Shown: piece by piece, positions 1 to 9,410 of the stretch
How positions within the stretch are numbered: the stretch's first letter is position 1
Layout: each line of letters opens with the position of its first letter
Source of the DNA: Aquimarina sp. TRL1
GTDB taxonomy: Bacteria > Bacteroidota > Bacteroidia > Flavobacteriales > Flavobacteriaceae
NCBI RefSeq assembly: GCF_013365535.1
Contig: NZ_CP053590.1
Location: forward strand, 4,578,501-4,642,500
Direction: 5' to 3'
DNA: 64,000 nt
The notes under the pieces: generated by a model
Databases searched by the model: none
What the model was told of the DNA's origin: nothing
What the model saw: the letters and a program-made list of their open reading frames with translations, nothing else
Translations under genes and position numbers: made by a program

Positions 1-1
1 C

Positions 2-2056
2 GCAGGAATTGATATCAAAATAGAGGAAGCTTGGAGCATAACTACTGGAAATCCAAGTATCAAAACAGCTGTGTATGATCATGGATTAGAAATGAATCAT
101 CCAGATTTACAGGCTAATGTTTACGGAACAGGGTTTGACGCTAATAACGGAACATCCCCAGCTACAGTAAGAGGAAGTCATGGAACTGCTTGTGCTGGTA
201 TTATAGGAGCTGTTAAAGACAATAATTTAGGAATTTCGGGTGTTGCACCTACTTCAAAATTAATGTCTATTAGTATAAATCTTAAAAGTTCAGATACTCC
301 GTCTCAATTAGCAAGTGGTTTTAATTGGGCATGGCAAAATGGAGCAGATGTGATTAGTAATTCTTGGGGAGGATATGCCCCATCAAGCATTATAGATAAT
401 GCTATCAAAAATACATTAACTAAAGGTAGAGAAGGAAAAGGTTGTGTCATTGTTTTTGCTGCAGGTAATGAGAATAACACAAATATTCGATACCCAGGAA
501 ATAGTAATCCAGATTTATTAATAGTAGGAGCAATGAGTCCTTGTGCAGAGCGTAAAAATCCAAACTCTTGTGATGGAGAGAGTAATTGGGGGAGTTGTTT
601 TGGAACCCAATTGGATATTGTAGCTCCTGGAGTAAAAATGCCTACTACAGACAATCAGGGTAGAAATGGATATTCTTCAACAGATTATACGCAAACTTTT
701 AACGGAACTTCATCGGCATGTCCAGTAGTAGCAGGAGTTGCAGCACTAATATTAAGCGTTAATCCAAACTTAACATTTAGTGAGGTAAATACAATTATCG
801 AGCAATCTGCTCAGAAAGTAGGAACATATAGATATGCTACTACAGGAGGGCGTCCAAATGGAACTTGGAATAACCAAATGGGGTATGGTTTGGTTGATGC
901 ACATCAAGCAGTCTTATTAGCTCAAGGGAATTCTGATTCTCAAGCTCCAACTGCACCATCTAATCTGGTCTCTACTGGAAAAACTAAAACTAGTGTAAGT
1001 TTAAGTTGGACAGCCTCAACAGACAATGTAGGAGTAACTGGATATGAAATTTATCAAGATGATGTTGTAGTTGCGACAGTAGCAGCAACTAGCGAAACAA
1101 TTAATGGACTCACAGCAAATACTACATATCGTTTTAAAGTCAGAGCAAAAGATGCAGCAGGAAACTATTCGGCATTTTCTAATATCATTTCTGTTAAAAC
1201 ATTAGAAGGTACAGGAGGCGATTGCCAGAAAGTAACAGGGGTAACAGCTACTGATATAAAAGATGTGTCGGCTACTATTAATTGGAATGTTGCAGATGGA
1301 ACGACTACTTATATTGTGGAATATAAAAAGACTACTGCTAATGCTTATACAATAGTTGAAGCTACATCAAACACTTTAGGGTTGAAAAATCTTAGTCCGG
1401 AAACAACCTATCAGTTACGTATAAAATATACCTGTACAGGAACTACTGGAGATATCTGTGAAGGGGTTGCTCCATGGAGATCAGGAGTAAATTATCAGCC
1501 TGGAGACAAGGTAGTATATCTGAACACCTTATATCGAAAAACCAGTAATAGTTGGGAAAACTTAGGAAGATGTGGTACTACAGGAAATGCACAAGGAACA
1601 GATGCTCCGTATTCAGATATAATAACATTTACAACCAAGAAAACTCCCGGAGGAGGAATTTGTGATGGAGTAGCACCATGGAGGTCAGGCGTGAGATATC
1701 AACCTGGGGATAAGGTAGTATATAATGATACCTTGTATCAAAAAAATGCTTCAGGAGGTTGGGATAACCTAGGTTCATGTAATGGAAGTAAGATGCTAAC
1801 CTCTATGACATCATCCCCTCCATTAACCACAGAACTAGCGATTTATCAGGAACCATTCTCTGGTACGTTATCAATTTCTCTGCCAGAAGCACTACTTAAA
1901 TCATCATCATATCGCATATTTGATGTAACAGGAAAAGTTATTATGAGCGGAGAAAAAGCTAAGAAAATAGATGTAGGAACGATAGAGAACGGAATGTATA
2001 TTTTAAAAATCTCATCCGGAAAGAACAGTTATGTAAAACGTTTCGTGAAACATTAA
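2..2056 (+). CDS. Secreted subtilisin-family (S8) serine protease with T9SS sorting tail, 5' end outside window
   Basis: The reading frame is open from the first bases, so the signal peptide and propeptide lie upstream of the window. The S8 catalytic triad is visible: Asp in VYDHG (VYDHGLEMNHPDL), His in GSHGTACAG and Ser in FNGTSSACP, with the oxyanion Asn in FAAGNEN. After the protease domain come two fibronectin type III domains (nt about 940-1205 and 1225-1440). Two near-identical roughly 40-residue carbohydrate-binding-like modules follow, each with WRSGVxYQPGDKVVY and paired cysteines (nt about 1455-1575 and 1660-1780). The last 75 residues form a type A T9SS sorting domain (FDVTGKVIMSGE ... 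GMYILKISS). It should be exported by Sec, carried across the outer membrane by T9SS and act outside the cell, perhaps on polysaccharide-bound protein. Monocistronic end with a strong terminator. Confidence 0.93.
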   Translation, partial: AGIDIKIEEAWSITTGNPSIKTAVYDHGLEMNHPDLQANVYGTGFDANNGTSPATVRGSHGTACAGIIGAVKDNNLGISGVAPTSKLMSISINLKSSDTPSQLASGFNWAWQNGADVISNSWGGYAPSSIIDNAIKNTLTKGREGKGCVIVFAAGNENNTNIRYPGNSNPDLLIVGAMSPCAERKNPNSCDGESNWGSCFGTQLDIVAPGVKMPTTDNQGRNGYSSTDYTQTFNGTSSACPVVAGVAALILSVNPNLTFSEVNTIIEQSAQKVGTYRYATTGGRPNGTWNNQMGYGLVDAHQAVLLAQGNSDSQAPTAPSNLVSTGKTKTSVSLSWTASTDNVGVTGYEIYQDDVVVATVAATSETINGLTANTTYRFKVRAKDAAGNYSAFSNIISVKTLEGTGGDCQKVTGVTATDIKDVSATINWNVADGTTTYIVEYKKTTANAYTIVEATSNTLGLKNLSPETTYQLRIKYTCTGTTGDICEGVAPWRSGVNYQPGDKVVYLNTLYRKTSNSWENLGRCGTTGNAQGTDAPYSDIITFTTKKTPGGGICDGVAPWRSGVRYQPGDKVVYNDTLYQKNASGGWDNLGSCNGSKMLTSMTSSPPLTTELAIYQEPFSGTLSISLPEALLKSSSYRIFDVTGKVIMSGEKAKKIDVGTIENGMYILKISSGKNSYVKRFVKH

Positions 2057-2078
2057 TAATCTAGCCATATAAAAAACC

Positions 2079-2108
2079 AAAAAGCGCCTTTTTTTAAGGC
2101 GCTTTTTT
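2079..2108 (+). terminator. Intrinsic terminator of the subtilase gene
   Basis: An A-rich arm ending in GCGCC, a T-rich loop and the matching GGCGC arm run into a T tract, 20 bases after the protease stop codon. Confidence 0.85.
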
Positions 2109-2445
2109 ATTCTAGGAGGGTTTAATACCCCTGGGCTTGCCTCGAACGGAAAAAACTAGTAATCTTGAGTGTTAGCTCAAGCACCCACATATATAAAAGT
2201 CATAATGTTTCTTTGTTTTTATATCATTTGGTTTGGTATATTTACAACGAATGTTTCTCTGGAATCACTCGAATTTGTACAACGAAAAAAATAAACGTTT
2301 GGACAATAGCAGTATCTCTTAATAAATCTACAGTAATCAAATCATTTTTTTAGTTAGGAATCAGTATATTAAAAGACCAATTACAGGATCAGTCAGGAAT
2401 TATAGTTAGTCCTGCAACAAACCTTAATTTCTCTTTAAAAAAAGT
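2109..2445. other. Intergenic region with a partial interspersed repeat
   Basis: No convincing gene. Bases 2110-2146, read on the minus strand, resemble the interspersed repeat described at 63503 (AGGCAAG then GGGTA and CCCTCC). A 62-codon open frame at 2165-2353 starts with TTG, has no family resemblance and is not called. Confidence 0.5.
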
Positions 2446-3012
2446 ATGGATACCCTATTAGAAGAAATAAAAAAATGTAACTACTGTTTATCTAATTTAC
2501 CAAATGGAGTAAATCCGGTTGTTACTGCTCACCCTAAAAGTAGTATTATTATAATAGGACAAGCTCCTGGCAGTATTGTACATAAAACAGGGATTCCGTG
2601 GGACGATAAAAGTGGTGAACGATTGCGACAATGGCTGGCTGTTGATAAAGAGACGTTTTACACTCCAGAAAAATTTGCGCTTGTCCCTATGGGGTTTTGC
2701 TACCCGGGTAAAGGAAAAACCGGAGACCTTCCTCCAAGAAAAGAATGCGCCCCACTATGGCATAAAAAAGTACTATCTGCTATCCCTGATAAAAAACTAA
2801 TCATACTCATTGGTACATATGCACAGTCTTATTATCTCAAAGATCTCAAGAAAAGTACACTCACCGATACCGTAAAAAATTTCAGAACGTATTTACCTAC
2901 CTACCTACCTCTTCCCCACCCCTCACCCCGCAATAATATCTGGCTTAAAAAAAATCAATGGTTTGAAAAAGAGGTATTGCCGGAAGTTCAAAAAATAACG
3001 GCTCAGATATAA
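2446..3012 (+). CDS. Uracil-DNA glycosylase superfamily protein (family 4/5-like)
   Basis: 188 aa. Motif 1 is GQAPG at residues 38-42, followed by GIPWDDKSGERLRQWL, which matches the family 4/5 pattern of GxAPG then GxPFxGxxGxxL. The closing motif is HPSPRN near residue 160. Four cysteines, C11-x2-C14 and C85-x15-C101, have the spacing of the [4Fe-4S] cluster of family 4 enzymes, so an iron-sulfur uracil glycosylase acting in base excision repair is likely. The water-activating residue of motif 1 is not the canonical Glu (Gln39 here), so activity or base specificity could differ from UdgA. Stands alone with about 230 bases to the next gene. Confidence 0.82.
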   Translation: MDTLLEEIKKCNYCLSNLPNGVNPVVTAHPKSSIIIIGQAPGSIVHKTGIPWDDKSGERLRQWLAVDKETFYTPEKFALVPMGFCYPGKGKTGDLPPRKECAPLWHKKVLSAIPDKKLIILIGTYAQSYYLKDLKKSTLTDTVKNFRTYLPTYLPLPHPSPRNNIWLKKNQWFEKEVLPEVQKITAQI

Positions 3013-3241
3013 TATAGACCTCATAAAATTCCCTCTTTACTAAGTCCATATTGGCACATACACATGTTATTAAAAATAAAAGGCTATGTAATTTTTGTTA
3101 TCAGAAATCAAAGTCTTTTTGTAACTTAGTTGCATTAACAAGAGTGTTTTGTGGTTTTTATCTCACAAAAACGAATATAATTAGCACTATATAAAATCAC
3201 AATTAACTCAATTAGTCTATTAAATTTTTAATTACATCAAT

Positions 3242-3763
3242 ATGGAACATCAAAAAAATGTTATGACAAACTCAGAGACTCTAGCTACTATTACAGAAAA
3301 AGAAATTCTAGCCGCTCAAAAAGCATGGGGAGAAGGCATTGTAAAAATTGGTACTGTTTTTCAGGAAAATGGAGATTATCAAGCAGCTGCAACCGAGCAT
3401 ATTAATGAGTTTTACAACTATAAAGAAGGAGAAGTTTTATTTAAACCAACTCTTGTGTCAGCTAAACAATTCCGAAAAAACTTTGAAGGTGCTTTATCTT
3501 ATTTTATCGGAGGAAATAAAAGTTTTTCAGAAGATCACGGATTCGCAATAAAACCATGGTCAGCTGTTCGATGGGAAAATATTGGAACCAAAATTATTGG
3601 TAATATGGCTGTTGCAATGGGAAATTATTATTTTACTCCTGTGGCAGGAGGAGATGATGTAAAAGTGGAATACTCATTTGCCTATACTAAAAATAGTCAA
3701 GGAGAATTAAAAATTATTCTTCATGACTCTCATATTCCTTATTCGCCAGTTGCCGCAAGCTAA
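3242..3763 (+). CDS. NTF2-like / CaMKII-association-domain-like protein
   Basis: 173 aa, no signal peptide or membrane segment. The pattern EHINEFYNY, FKPTL, GALSYFIGG, EDHGFAIKPW, MAVAMGNYYFT and VEYSFAYTK matches a family of small cytoplasmic SnoaL/NTF2-fold proteins related to the CaMKII association domain. Some members are mislabelled phosphoribosyl-AMP cyclohydrolase in databases; none of the HisI metal motifs are present. Function unknown; such folds usually form dimers with a hydrophobic pocket. Monocistronic. ATG at 3242 is the only plausible start. Confidence 0.7.
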   Translation: MEHQKNVMTNSETLATITEKEILAAQKAWGEGIVKIGTVFQENGDYQAAATEHINEFYNYKEGEVLFKPTLVSAKQFRKNFEGALSYFIGGNKSFSEDHGFAIKPWSAVRWENIGTKIIGNMAVAMGNYYFTPVAGGDDVKVEYSFAYTKNSQGELKIILHDSHIPYSPVAAS

Positions 3764-4162
3764 TGAAGTTACTATTCAATACATCATGCAGTATGTAATT
3801 AGTATGAATTATATGACCACAGTAAATACAACAATAATTACATCATACATAATAACAGCTTTATTACACCCTCCTATGGAATAAAAAATCAACGACCTGA
3901 TAATATCTATTAAGTATCATTCATTGTTTTATGAATTAAGATAGCAAACAGCTATACACAAATCAAAAAATTATTAAAAACACTTTTATTTTGATCTCCC
4001 CATAAAATCAATTATTTTAGCATAGCACTCTTATCACCTCTCACATGATTTTAGCATAGTTTAGAACTAATAACAACTATCTGGAAGGACAAACAACCAT
4101 GATAACGTTTGTACGGATTAAAAGACGCGATAGTAAATACTAATTTTTAAAATTAATTTGAT
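3764..4162. other. 399-base intergenic region
   Basis: AT-rich DNA with scattered stop codons in all frames. I see no gene, no strong hairpin with a T tract and no clear TAnnTTTG element. Confidence 0.5.
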
Positions 4163-4684
4163 ATGATTGTTTGGTCAGGAAGAGGTATTTTTTCAGCAAT
4201 ATTATTTATACTAACACTAGTAGGAAGTTTATACATATTACCTAAAGAGCATGATGACTATGGATTTGTCATTGCAGCTTTTTCAGCAGCTCTTTTTAGT
4301 TGGTATTTCGGAAAAAAATGGAATATCGACAATGCAAAAATTATTAAAGATAAAACAACGGGGAAGCTATTTACCATCAAAAATCAGCACACCTTATTTT
4401 GGATTCCCATGCAATACTGGGGTGCTCTTTTTTCTATTTTGGGAATTATTATTCTCATTCAGAACGCTGCTGTACTTTATGCAGGGATCGCTAGCTTTAT
4501 TCTTATTTCATTAGTTGTTATAACCTATCTTAAAAAACCGAAAACAAACACTGAAAAAAAAGAAACTACCACTTCTACCAAAAAGAATACGACCACCACA
4601 GAAGTTGTTTCGGACTTAAAAAAAGAAAGTACTGTAAAAAAAGAATTCAAACCTTCTGACCATACTAAGTTCATGCCGAAATAG
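4163..4684 (+). CDS. Small membrane protein of unknown function
   Basis: 173 aa, not recognised. Four hydrophobic stretches (about residues 7-26, 33-50, 83-103 and 104-121) predict a helical inner-membrane protein. A soluble loop around residues 55-80 contains KDKTTGKLFTIKNQHTLFWIP. The roughly 50-residue C-terminal tail is rich in Lys and Thr (KKETTTSTKKNTTTTE) and probably disordered in the cytoplasm. ATG start, no obvious operon partner. Confidence 0.6.
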   Translation: MIVWSGRGIFSAILFILTLVGSLYILPKEHDDYGFVIAAFSAALFSWYFGKKWNIDNAKIIKDKTTGKLFTIKNQHTLFWIPMQYWGALFSILGIIILIQNAAVLYAGIASFILISLVVITYLKKPKTNTEKKETTTSTKKNTTTTEVVSDLKKESTVKKEFKPSDHTKFMPK

Positions 4685-4933
4685 AATCTTTTACAACAAG
4701 TATTCATTACTAAAATCTTAATCATTCATTACTGGAAGACAGAAGTATCGTCTCCCTACTTAAACTCGAGTAAACATCTTTTTTCAGCAGAGAAACCCAT
4801 CTCATTCTATCAATATTCTGATCACTGCTGAAACCACTTTTGTGCAGGTACTCTTACTTTAAAATTTCTTTAAACAGGAAAAACTATCTTGTTAAAGTAA
4901 CCTTAAACATAAATCGTACGAATTATATCTTTT

Positions 4934-4941
4934 TATATTTG
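4934..4941 (+). promoter_or_regulatory. -7 element of PIG-L gene promoter
   Basis: TATATTTG matches the Bacteroidota -7 consensus TAnnTTTG, about 30 bases before the ATG pair at 4972/4975. No good -33 TTG sits at the ideal distance. Confidence 0.4.
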
Positions 4942-4971
4942 AGATATATCAATAACTTATCTGTCTTACTA

Positions 4972-7473
4972 ATGATGCGAAAATTATTTATTTTTCCTAT
5001 AGCTATTCTTATAGGTACTTTATCAGTATATGCCCAACAACCTAAAAAACCCAATGCTGTAGAAATTCACGAAGCCATTAAAAAATTAAATTTTTTGGGT
5101 TCTGTATTATATGTTGCAGCACATCCTGATGATGAAAATACCCGTTTGATTTCTTATATGGCTAATAAAGTAAAAGCCAGAACCGCATACCTCTCTCTTA
5201 CTCGAGGAGATGGTGGACAAAATTTAATTGGTCCCGAAATCAGAGAATTATTAGGAGTTATCAGAACAGAAGAGTTAATGGCTGCCAGAGCTACTGATGG
5301 AGGGGAACAGTTATTCACCAGAGCTAATGATTTTGGCTATTCCAAACATCCTGATGAAACCTTAGATATATGGGATAAGAAAGAAGTTTTGGCAGATGTT
5401 GTTTGGGCAATTAGAAAATTCAAACCCGATGTAATTATTAACCGGTTTAACCATAGAACCCCTGGAACTACTCATGGTCATCATACTACTTCTGCTATGC
5501 TAAGTGTAGAAGCTTTCGATATTGTCAATAAAAAAGACCAATATCCGGAACAATTAGACAAGGTAACACCCTGGCAACCTAAACGGTTGTTTTTCAATAC
5601 TTCATGGTGGTTTTATGGAAGTAGAGAAAAGTTTAAAAACGCTGATAAGTCAAACCTGATTTCCTTTGATACAGGAATCTATTACCCAACCTCTGGATTA
5701 TCTAATACTGAAATTGCATCATTAAGCAGAAGTCAACACAAATCTCAAGGGTTTGGTAGTACAGGAACAAGAGGAACCCAATTAGAATATATAGAACTTA
5801 TAAAAGGAACATTCCCTAAGGATTCAAAAAATATATTCGAAGGAATCGATACCAGCTGGAATCGCATTAAAGGAGGGAAAGTCATTGGTACAATCCTTCA
5901 TCAGGTAGAAAAAACATACGATTTTAAACAACCAGAAAAATCAATTCCACAATTACTTAAGGCATATCAATTAATTCAGTCATTAGAAGATACGCATTGG
6001 AAACAGGTCAAAACAACCGAAATAAAAAATATTATCGCAGCAGCAGCAGGAATATACCTGGAAGCAGTTGCCAATACCTCTACCGCTACTCCTGGAAGTC
6101 AATTAGAAATTAATATCGAAGCAATTAACAGAAGTACTGCTCCATTTACACTTGCGCAAATAGACATTCCTGCTTTAGGAATTTCTCATCCTATTCAAAA
6201 AGAGTTAATCGACAATAATAAATACAGCTACAAAGAAACCGGAACTGTATCCAATACCGAAAAATATACAAGCCCTTACTGGTTAGAAAACAAAGGAACA
6301 CTAGGAATGTATCAAGTTGCTGATCAGAATCATATCGGAAATCCAAGAACATCACGAATTATACAAGCTAACTTTATACTAACTACAGGAACTTATCAAA
6401 TTCCGTTTATAAAAGAAGTGGTCTTTAAACGAAATGACCCTGTAAAAGGTGAAGTCTATCGACCATTAGAGATTGTCCCTGAAATTTCTGTCAGTATTAA
6501 AGACAAAGTCATCATCTTCGCAGATGGATCTTCTAAGCAAATTCCTGTAAAAATTGCAGCTAGTAAAAACAACCTTATTGGAACACTGCGCTTATCGCAC
6601 CCACAAGGATGGACGATCACTCCTGAAAATGTTCCTTTGAGTTTTAAGCGAAAAGGAGAAGAAAAAAACATCACTTTTACGGTAACTCCACCTGCAGAAC
6701 AACACGAAGGGTATTTAGTCCCAGAAGTACAGATAAATACTAAAAAATTTGATAAAGAAATCGTTACCATCGATTACGATCATATCCCCTATCAAACTGT
6801 TGTACTCCCATCTGAGACAAAAGTTGTTCGGTTAGACATTAAGAAAAAGGGGCAGCATATCGGATATATAGAAGGTGCCGGAGATATTGTCCCGGAAAGC
6901 TTAGAGCAAATAGGATATTCTGTTCAGGTAATAGACCCACAGACCATTACCAAAAATAACCTAGCACAATACGATGCCATTGTTATTGGAATCAGAGCTT
7001 ATAATACCATAGAAGCATTGGTACAAAAACAAGAACATTTATTACGCTATGTAGAAAATGGAGGAAACCTGATCGTACAATACAATACGAGTCACCGATT
7101 AAAAGTAACAGACAAATTAGGTCCTTATAAATTAGCATTATCCCGGGATCGGGTTACCGATGAAAATGCCACAGTTTCTTTTTTGGCTACAGACCATCCG
7201 GTACTGATGCAACCCAATAAAATCACTCAAAAAGACTTTGAAGGATGGGTACAGGAACGAGGGCTGTATTTCCCCAATCAATGGGCCAAAGAATACCAGC
7301 CAATTTTTGCGATGCATGACAAAGGAGAAACAGAAAAAAAAGGCTCGCTGCTCGTTGCTAAATACGGGAAAGGATATTACGTATACACAGGACTTAGTTT
7401 CTTTAGAGAATTTCCTGCCGGTGTATCAGGAGCATATCGCCTTTTTGCCAACTTACTTTCTCTAGGAAAATAA
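4972..7473 (+). CDS. Exported PIG-L (LmbE) family deacetylase with C-terminal ThuA-like domain
   Basis: 833 aa from the chosen start. An open frame reaches back to 4840, but the ATG pair at 4972/4975 begins a clean signal peptide (MRKLFIFPIAILIGTLS, cleaved near YAQQ) and lies just after a TATATTTG element. The LmbE domain carries the zinc motif AAHPDDE and a downstream HGHHTTS. The middle has beta-rich NEW3-like segments. The C-terminal 200 residues (YDAIVIGIRAYNT, NGGNLIVQYNTS) resemble a glutamine-amidotransferase/ThuA-like fold. PIG-L enzymes remove N-acetyl groups from sugars such as GlcNAc derivatives; here the site is the periplasm. It leads a cluster with a symporter and a sugar-type oxidoreductase. 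Confidence 0.87.
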   Translation: MMRKLFIFPIAILIGTLSVYAQQPKKPNAVEIHEAIKKLNFLGSVLYVAAHPDDENTRLISYMANKVKARTAYLSLTRGDGGQNLIGPEIRELLGVIRTEELMAARATDGGEQLFTRANDFGYSKHPDETLDIWDKKEVLADVVWAIRKFKPDVIINRFNHRTPGTTHGHHTTSAMLSVEAFDIVNKKDQYPEQLDKVTPWQPKRLFFNTSWWFYGSREKFKNADKSNLISFDTGIYYPTSGLSNTEIASLSRSQHKSQGFGSTGTRGTQLEYIELIKGTFPKDSKNIFEGIDTSWNRIKGGKVIGTILHQVEKTYDFKQPEKSIPQLLKAYQLIQSLEDTHWKQVKTTEIKNIIAAAAGIYLEAVANTSTATPGSQLEINIEAINRSTAPFTLAQIDIPALGISHPIQKELIDNNKYSYKETGTVSNTEKYTSPYWLENKGTLGMYQVADQNHIGNPRTSRIIQANFILTTGTYQIPFIKEVVFKRNDPVKGEVYRPLEIVPEISVSIKDKVIIFADGSSKQIPVKIAASKNNLIGTLRLSHPQGWTITPENVPLSFKRKGEEKNITFTVTPPAEQHEGYLVPEVQINTKKFDKEIVTIDYDHIPYQTVVLPSETKVVRLDIKKKGQHIGYIEGAGDIVPESLEQIGYSVQVIDPQTITKNNLAQYDAIVIGIRAYNTIEALVQKQEHLLRYVENGGNLIVQYNTSHRLKVTDKLGPYKLALSRDRVTDENATVSFLATDHPVLMQPNKITQKDFEGWVQERGLYFPNQWAKEYQPIFAMHDKGETEKKGSLLVAKYGKGYYVYTGLSFFREFPAGVSGAYRLFANLLSLGK

Positions 7474-7484
7474 TACATATACAT

Positions 7485-7586
7485 ATGGAACAAAAATTCA
7501 TCTGGAAAAAACACTATACACTTGTACTGATAGCCAATGCGATATACATCCTGTTGTTCTATTGGATCACACAGGGATTATCATAA
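7485..7586 (+). CDS. 33-residue single-span membrane peptide
   Basis: Short frame 11 bases after the deacetylase stop, ATG to TAA, encoding MEQKFIWKKHY followed by a hydrophobic stretch TLVLIANAIYILLFYWI and a short tail. The basic N-terminus followed by a single hydrophobic helix predicts an N-in membrane peptide. Its place between a deacetylase and a symporter suggests a symporter accessory subunit, but this is inference from position and topology. Confidence 0.5.
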   Translation: MEQKFIWKKHYTLVLIANAIYILLFYWITQGLS

Positions 7587-7709
7587 ATTAATGTTTAGCA
7601 AACCAGTTCGGTACAAGCATACCGAACACTATTTAGAAAATGAATGCTAGTTTCGGAGCAAGTCCTGAAGCATTTACATCTCGATGTTATTGAGTAAAAA
7701 GAAACATTT

Positions 7710-9410
7710 ATGCATACAATAGACTGGATCGTTCTTATAGGAACATTATTATTTATCGTTTTATACGGGGCATGGAAAACAAAAGGAAGTACTACCGTAC
7801 AAGAATATATCAAAGGAGGTAGTGAGGCCAAGTGGTGGACTATTGGACTTTCTGTAATGGCTACTCAGGCAAGTGCGATTACTTTCTTATCTACACCCGG
7901 ACAAGCCTTTCATAGTGGGATGGGATTTGTACAATTTTATTTCGGACTCCCCATAGCTATGGTTGTCATCTGTATGATATTTATTCCTTTATATCACAAA
8001 ATGAAGGTCTATACAGCCTATGAATTTCTCGAAGGGAGATTTGACTTAAAAACAAGAACACTAACAGCCATTCTTTTTCTTGTTCAAAGAGGATTAGCAG
8101 CTGGAATTACCATCTTTGCCCCGGCAATCATCTTATCTGCAGTATTAGGATGGAACCTAACACTCTTAAATATTGTTATCGGAGTACTTGTTATTATGTA
8201 TACCGTATCAGGCGGAACAAAAGCCGTTAGTGTCACCCAAAAACAACAAATGGCAATTATATTCACAGGAATGTTTATTGCTTTTTTTCTTATTGTAAGC
8301 TATTTACCTGAAGATATCACGTTTAACAAAGCCTTAAAAATTGCAGGAGCCAGTGGCAAAATGGAAGTATTGGATTTTTCTTTTGATTTTAATAATCGAT
8401 ATACGTTCTGGAGTGGGATAATAGGAGGTACATTTTTAGCCCTCTCCTATTTTGGAACTGATCAAAGTCAGGTACAGCGATACCTCTCTGGAAAATCAAT
8501 CAGGGAAAGCCAAATGGGATTGATATTCAATGGCTTATTAAAAGTCCCTATGCAATTTTTTATCCTTCTGGTAGGAGTGATGGTATTTGTTTTTTACCAG
8601 TTCAATACTTCGCCTCTCAATTTTAACCCTGTTGCTAAAACTGCCGTTGTATCATCAGCATATAGCGATGAATATCAACAATTGGAAAAAAATCAAATTG
8701 CTTTTCAAACTTTAAAACAGGAAGCAATTCACACCTTCAATAATGCCGAGGAAAATAGTTCTGCTAAAAATATTGCCAAATATCGTATCGCTAACTTAGA
8801 TGCTTCAGAAAAAATTGTCCGAGAAGTAGCTAAAGTATTCATTAAGAATGCAGATAAAGATATCGAAACCAATGATAAAGATTACGTATTCATTCACTTT
8901 ATCCTTACGAATCTTCCACGGGGATTAATTGGTTTATTACTAGCGGTTATATTATCTGCTGCCATGTCTTCTACAGCTTCGGAATTAAACGCCCTGGCTT
9001 CTACTACAGCTATAGATCTGTATAAACGGAATGTTACAACTCCCAGAGAGGAGGCTCATTATGTAAAAATGTCTAAGCTTTTTACTTTGTTATGGGGTAT
9101 TCTGGCAATTTTGGTCGCTTGTGTTGCTAATTTATTTGATAATCTAATTCAATTAGTCAATATTATAGGTTCTATTTTTTATGGGAATGTTCTTGGAATT
9201 TTCTTATTAGCTTTCTTTATCAAATATGTAAAAAGCAATGCTACATTTACTGCTGCTATCATTACGCAGATTATCGTAATTGTCGGCTGGTATTATGATT
9301 GGATGCCATATTTATGGTTAAATCTGTTCGGTTGTATATTAGTATTCATTCTGGCATTGCTAATTCAATCAATAACTCCATCAAAATCAAAGGCTGGAAT
9401 AAATGGATAA
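7710..9410 (+). CDS. Sodium:solute symporter (SSS family)
   Basis: 566 aa with about 13 hydrophobic segments. Hallmarks are the N-terminal TIGLSVMATQASAITFLSTPG stretch (TM2 unwound Na+ site), GTDQSQVQRYLSGKS after TM6-7, and SAAMSSTASELNALAS (second Na+ site, TM8). A hydrophilic insert of about 100 residues (nt 8650-8900) splits the middle; inserts like this are common in Bacteroidota SSS proteins. Substrate is not readable from sequence; neighbours point to a sugar, amino sugar or sugar acid. Its last 8 bases overlap the start of the oxidoreductase gene, so the two are co-translated. Confidence 0.9.
   Translation: MHTIDWIVLIGTLLFIVLYGAWKTKGSTTVQEYIKGGSEAKWWTIGLSVMATQASAITFLSTPGQAFHSGMGFVQFYFGLPIAMVVICMIFIPLYHKMKVYTAYEFLEGRFDLKTRTLTAILFLVQRGLAAGITIFAPAIILSAVLGWNLTLLNIVIGVLVIMYTVSGGTKAVSVTQKQQMAIIFTGMFIAFFLIVSYLPEDITFNKALKIAGASGKMEVLDFSFDFNNRYTFWSGIIGGTFLALSYFGTDQSQVQRYLSGKSIRESQMGLIFNGLLKVPMQFFILLVGVMVFVFYQFNTSPLNFNPVAKTAVVSSAYSDEYQQLEKNQIAFQTLKQEAIHTFNNAEENSSAKNIAKYRIANLDASEKIVREVAKVFIKNADKDIETNDKDYVFIHFILTNLPRGLIGLLLAVILSAAMSSTASELNALASTTAIDLYKRNVTTPREEAHYVKMSKLFTLLWGILAILVACVANLFDNLIQLVNIIGSIFYGNVLGIFLLAFFIKYVKSNATFTAAIITQIIVIVGWYYDWMPYLWLNLFGCILVFILALLIQSITPSKSKAGING

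Noticed and set aside
2165..2353. 62-codon plus-strand frame after the subtilase
   Set aside because: TTG start, no recognisable sequence, low-complexity AT-rich DNA.
4840..4971. Extended N-terminus of the PIG-L protein
   Set aside because: Would bury the signal peptide and start before the -7 element at 4934.
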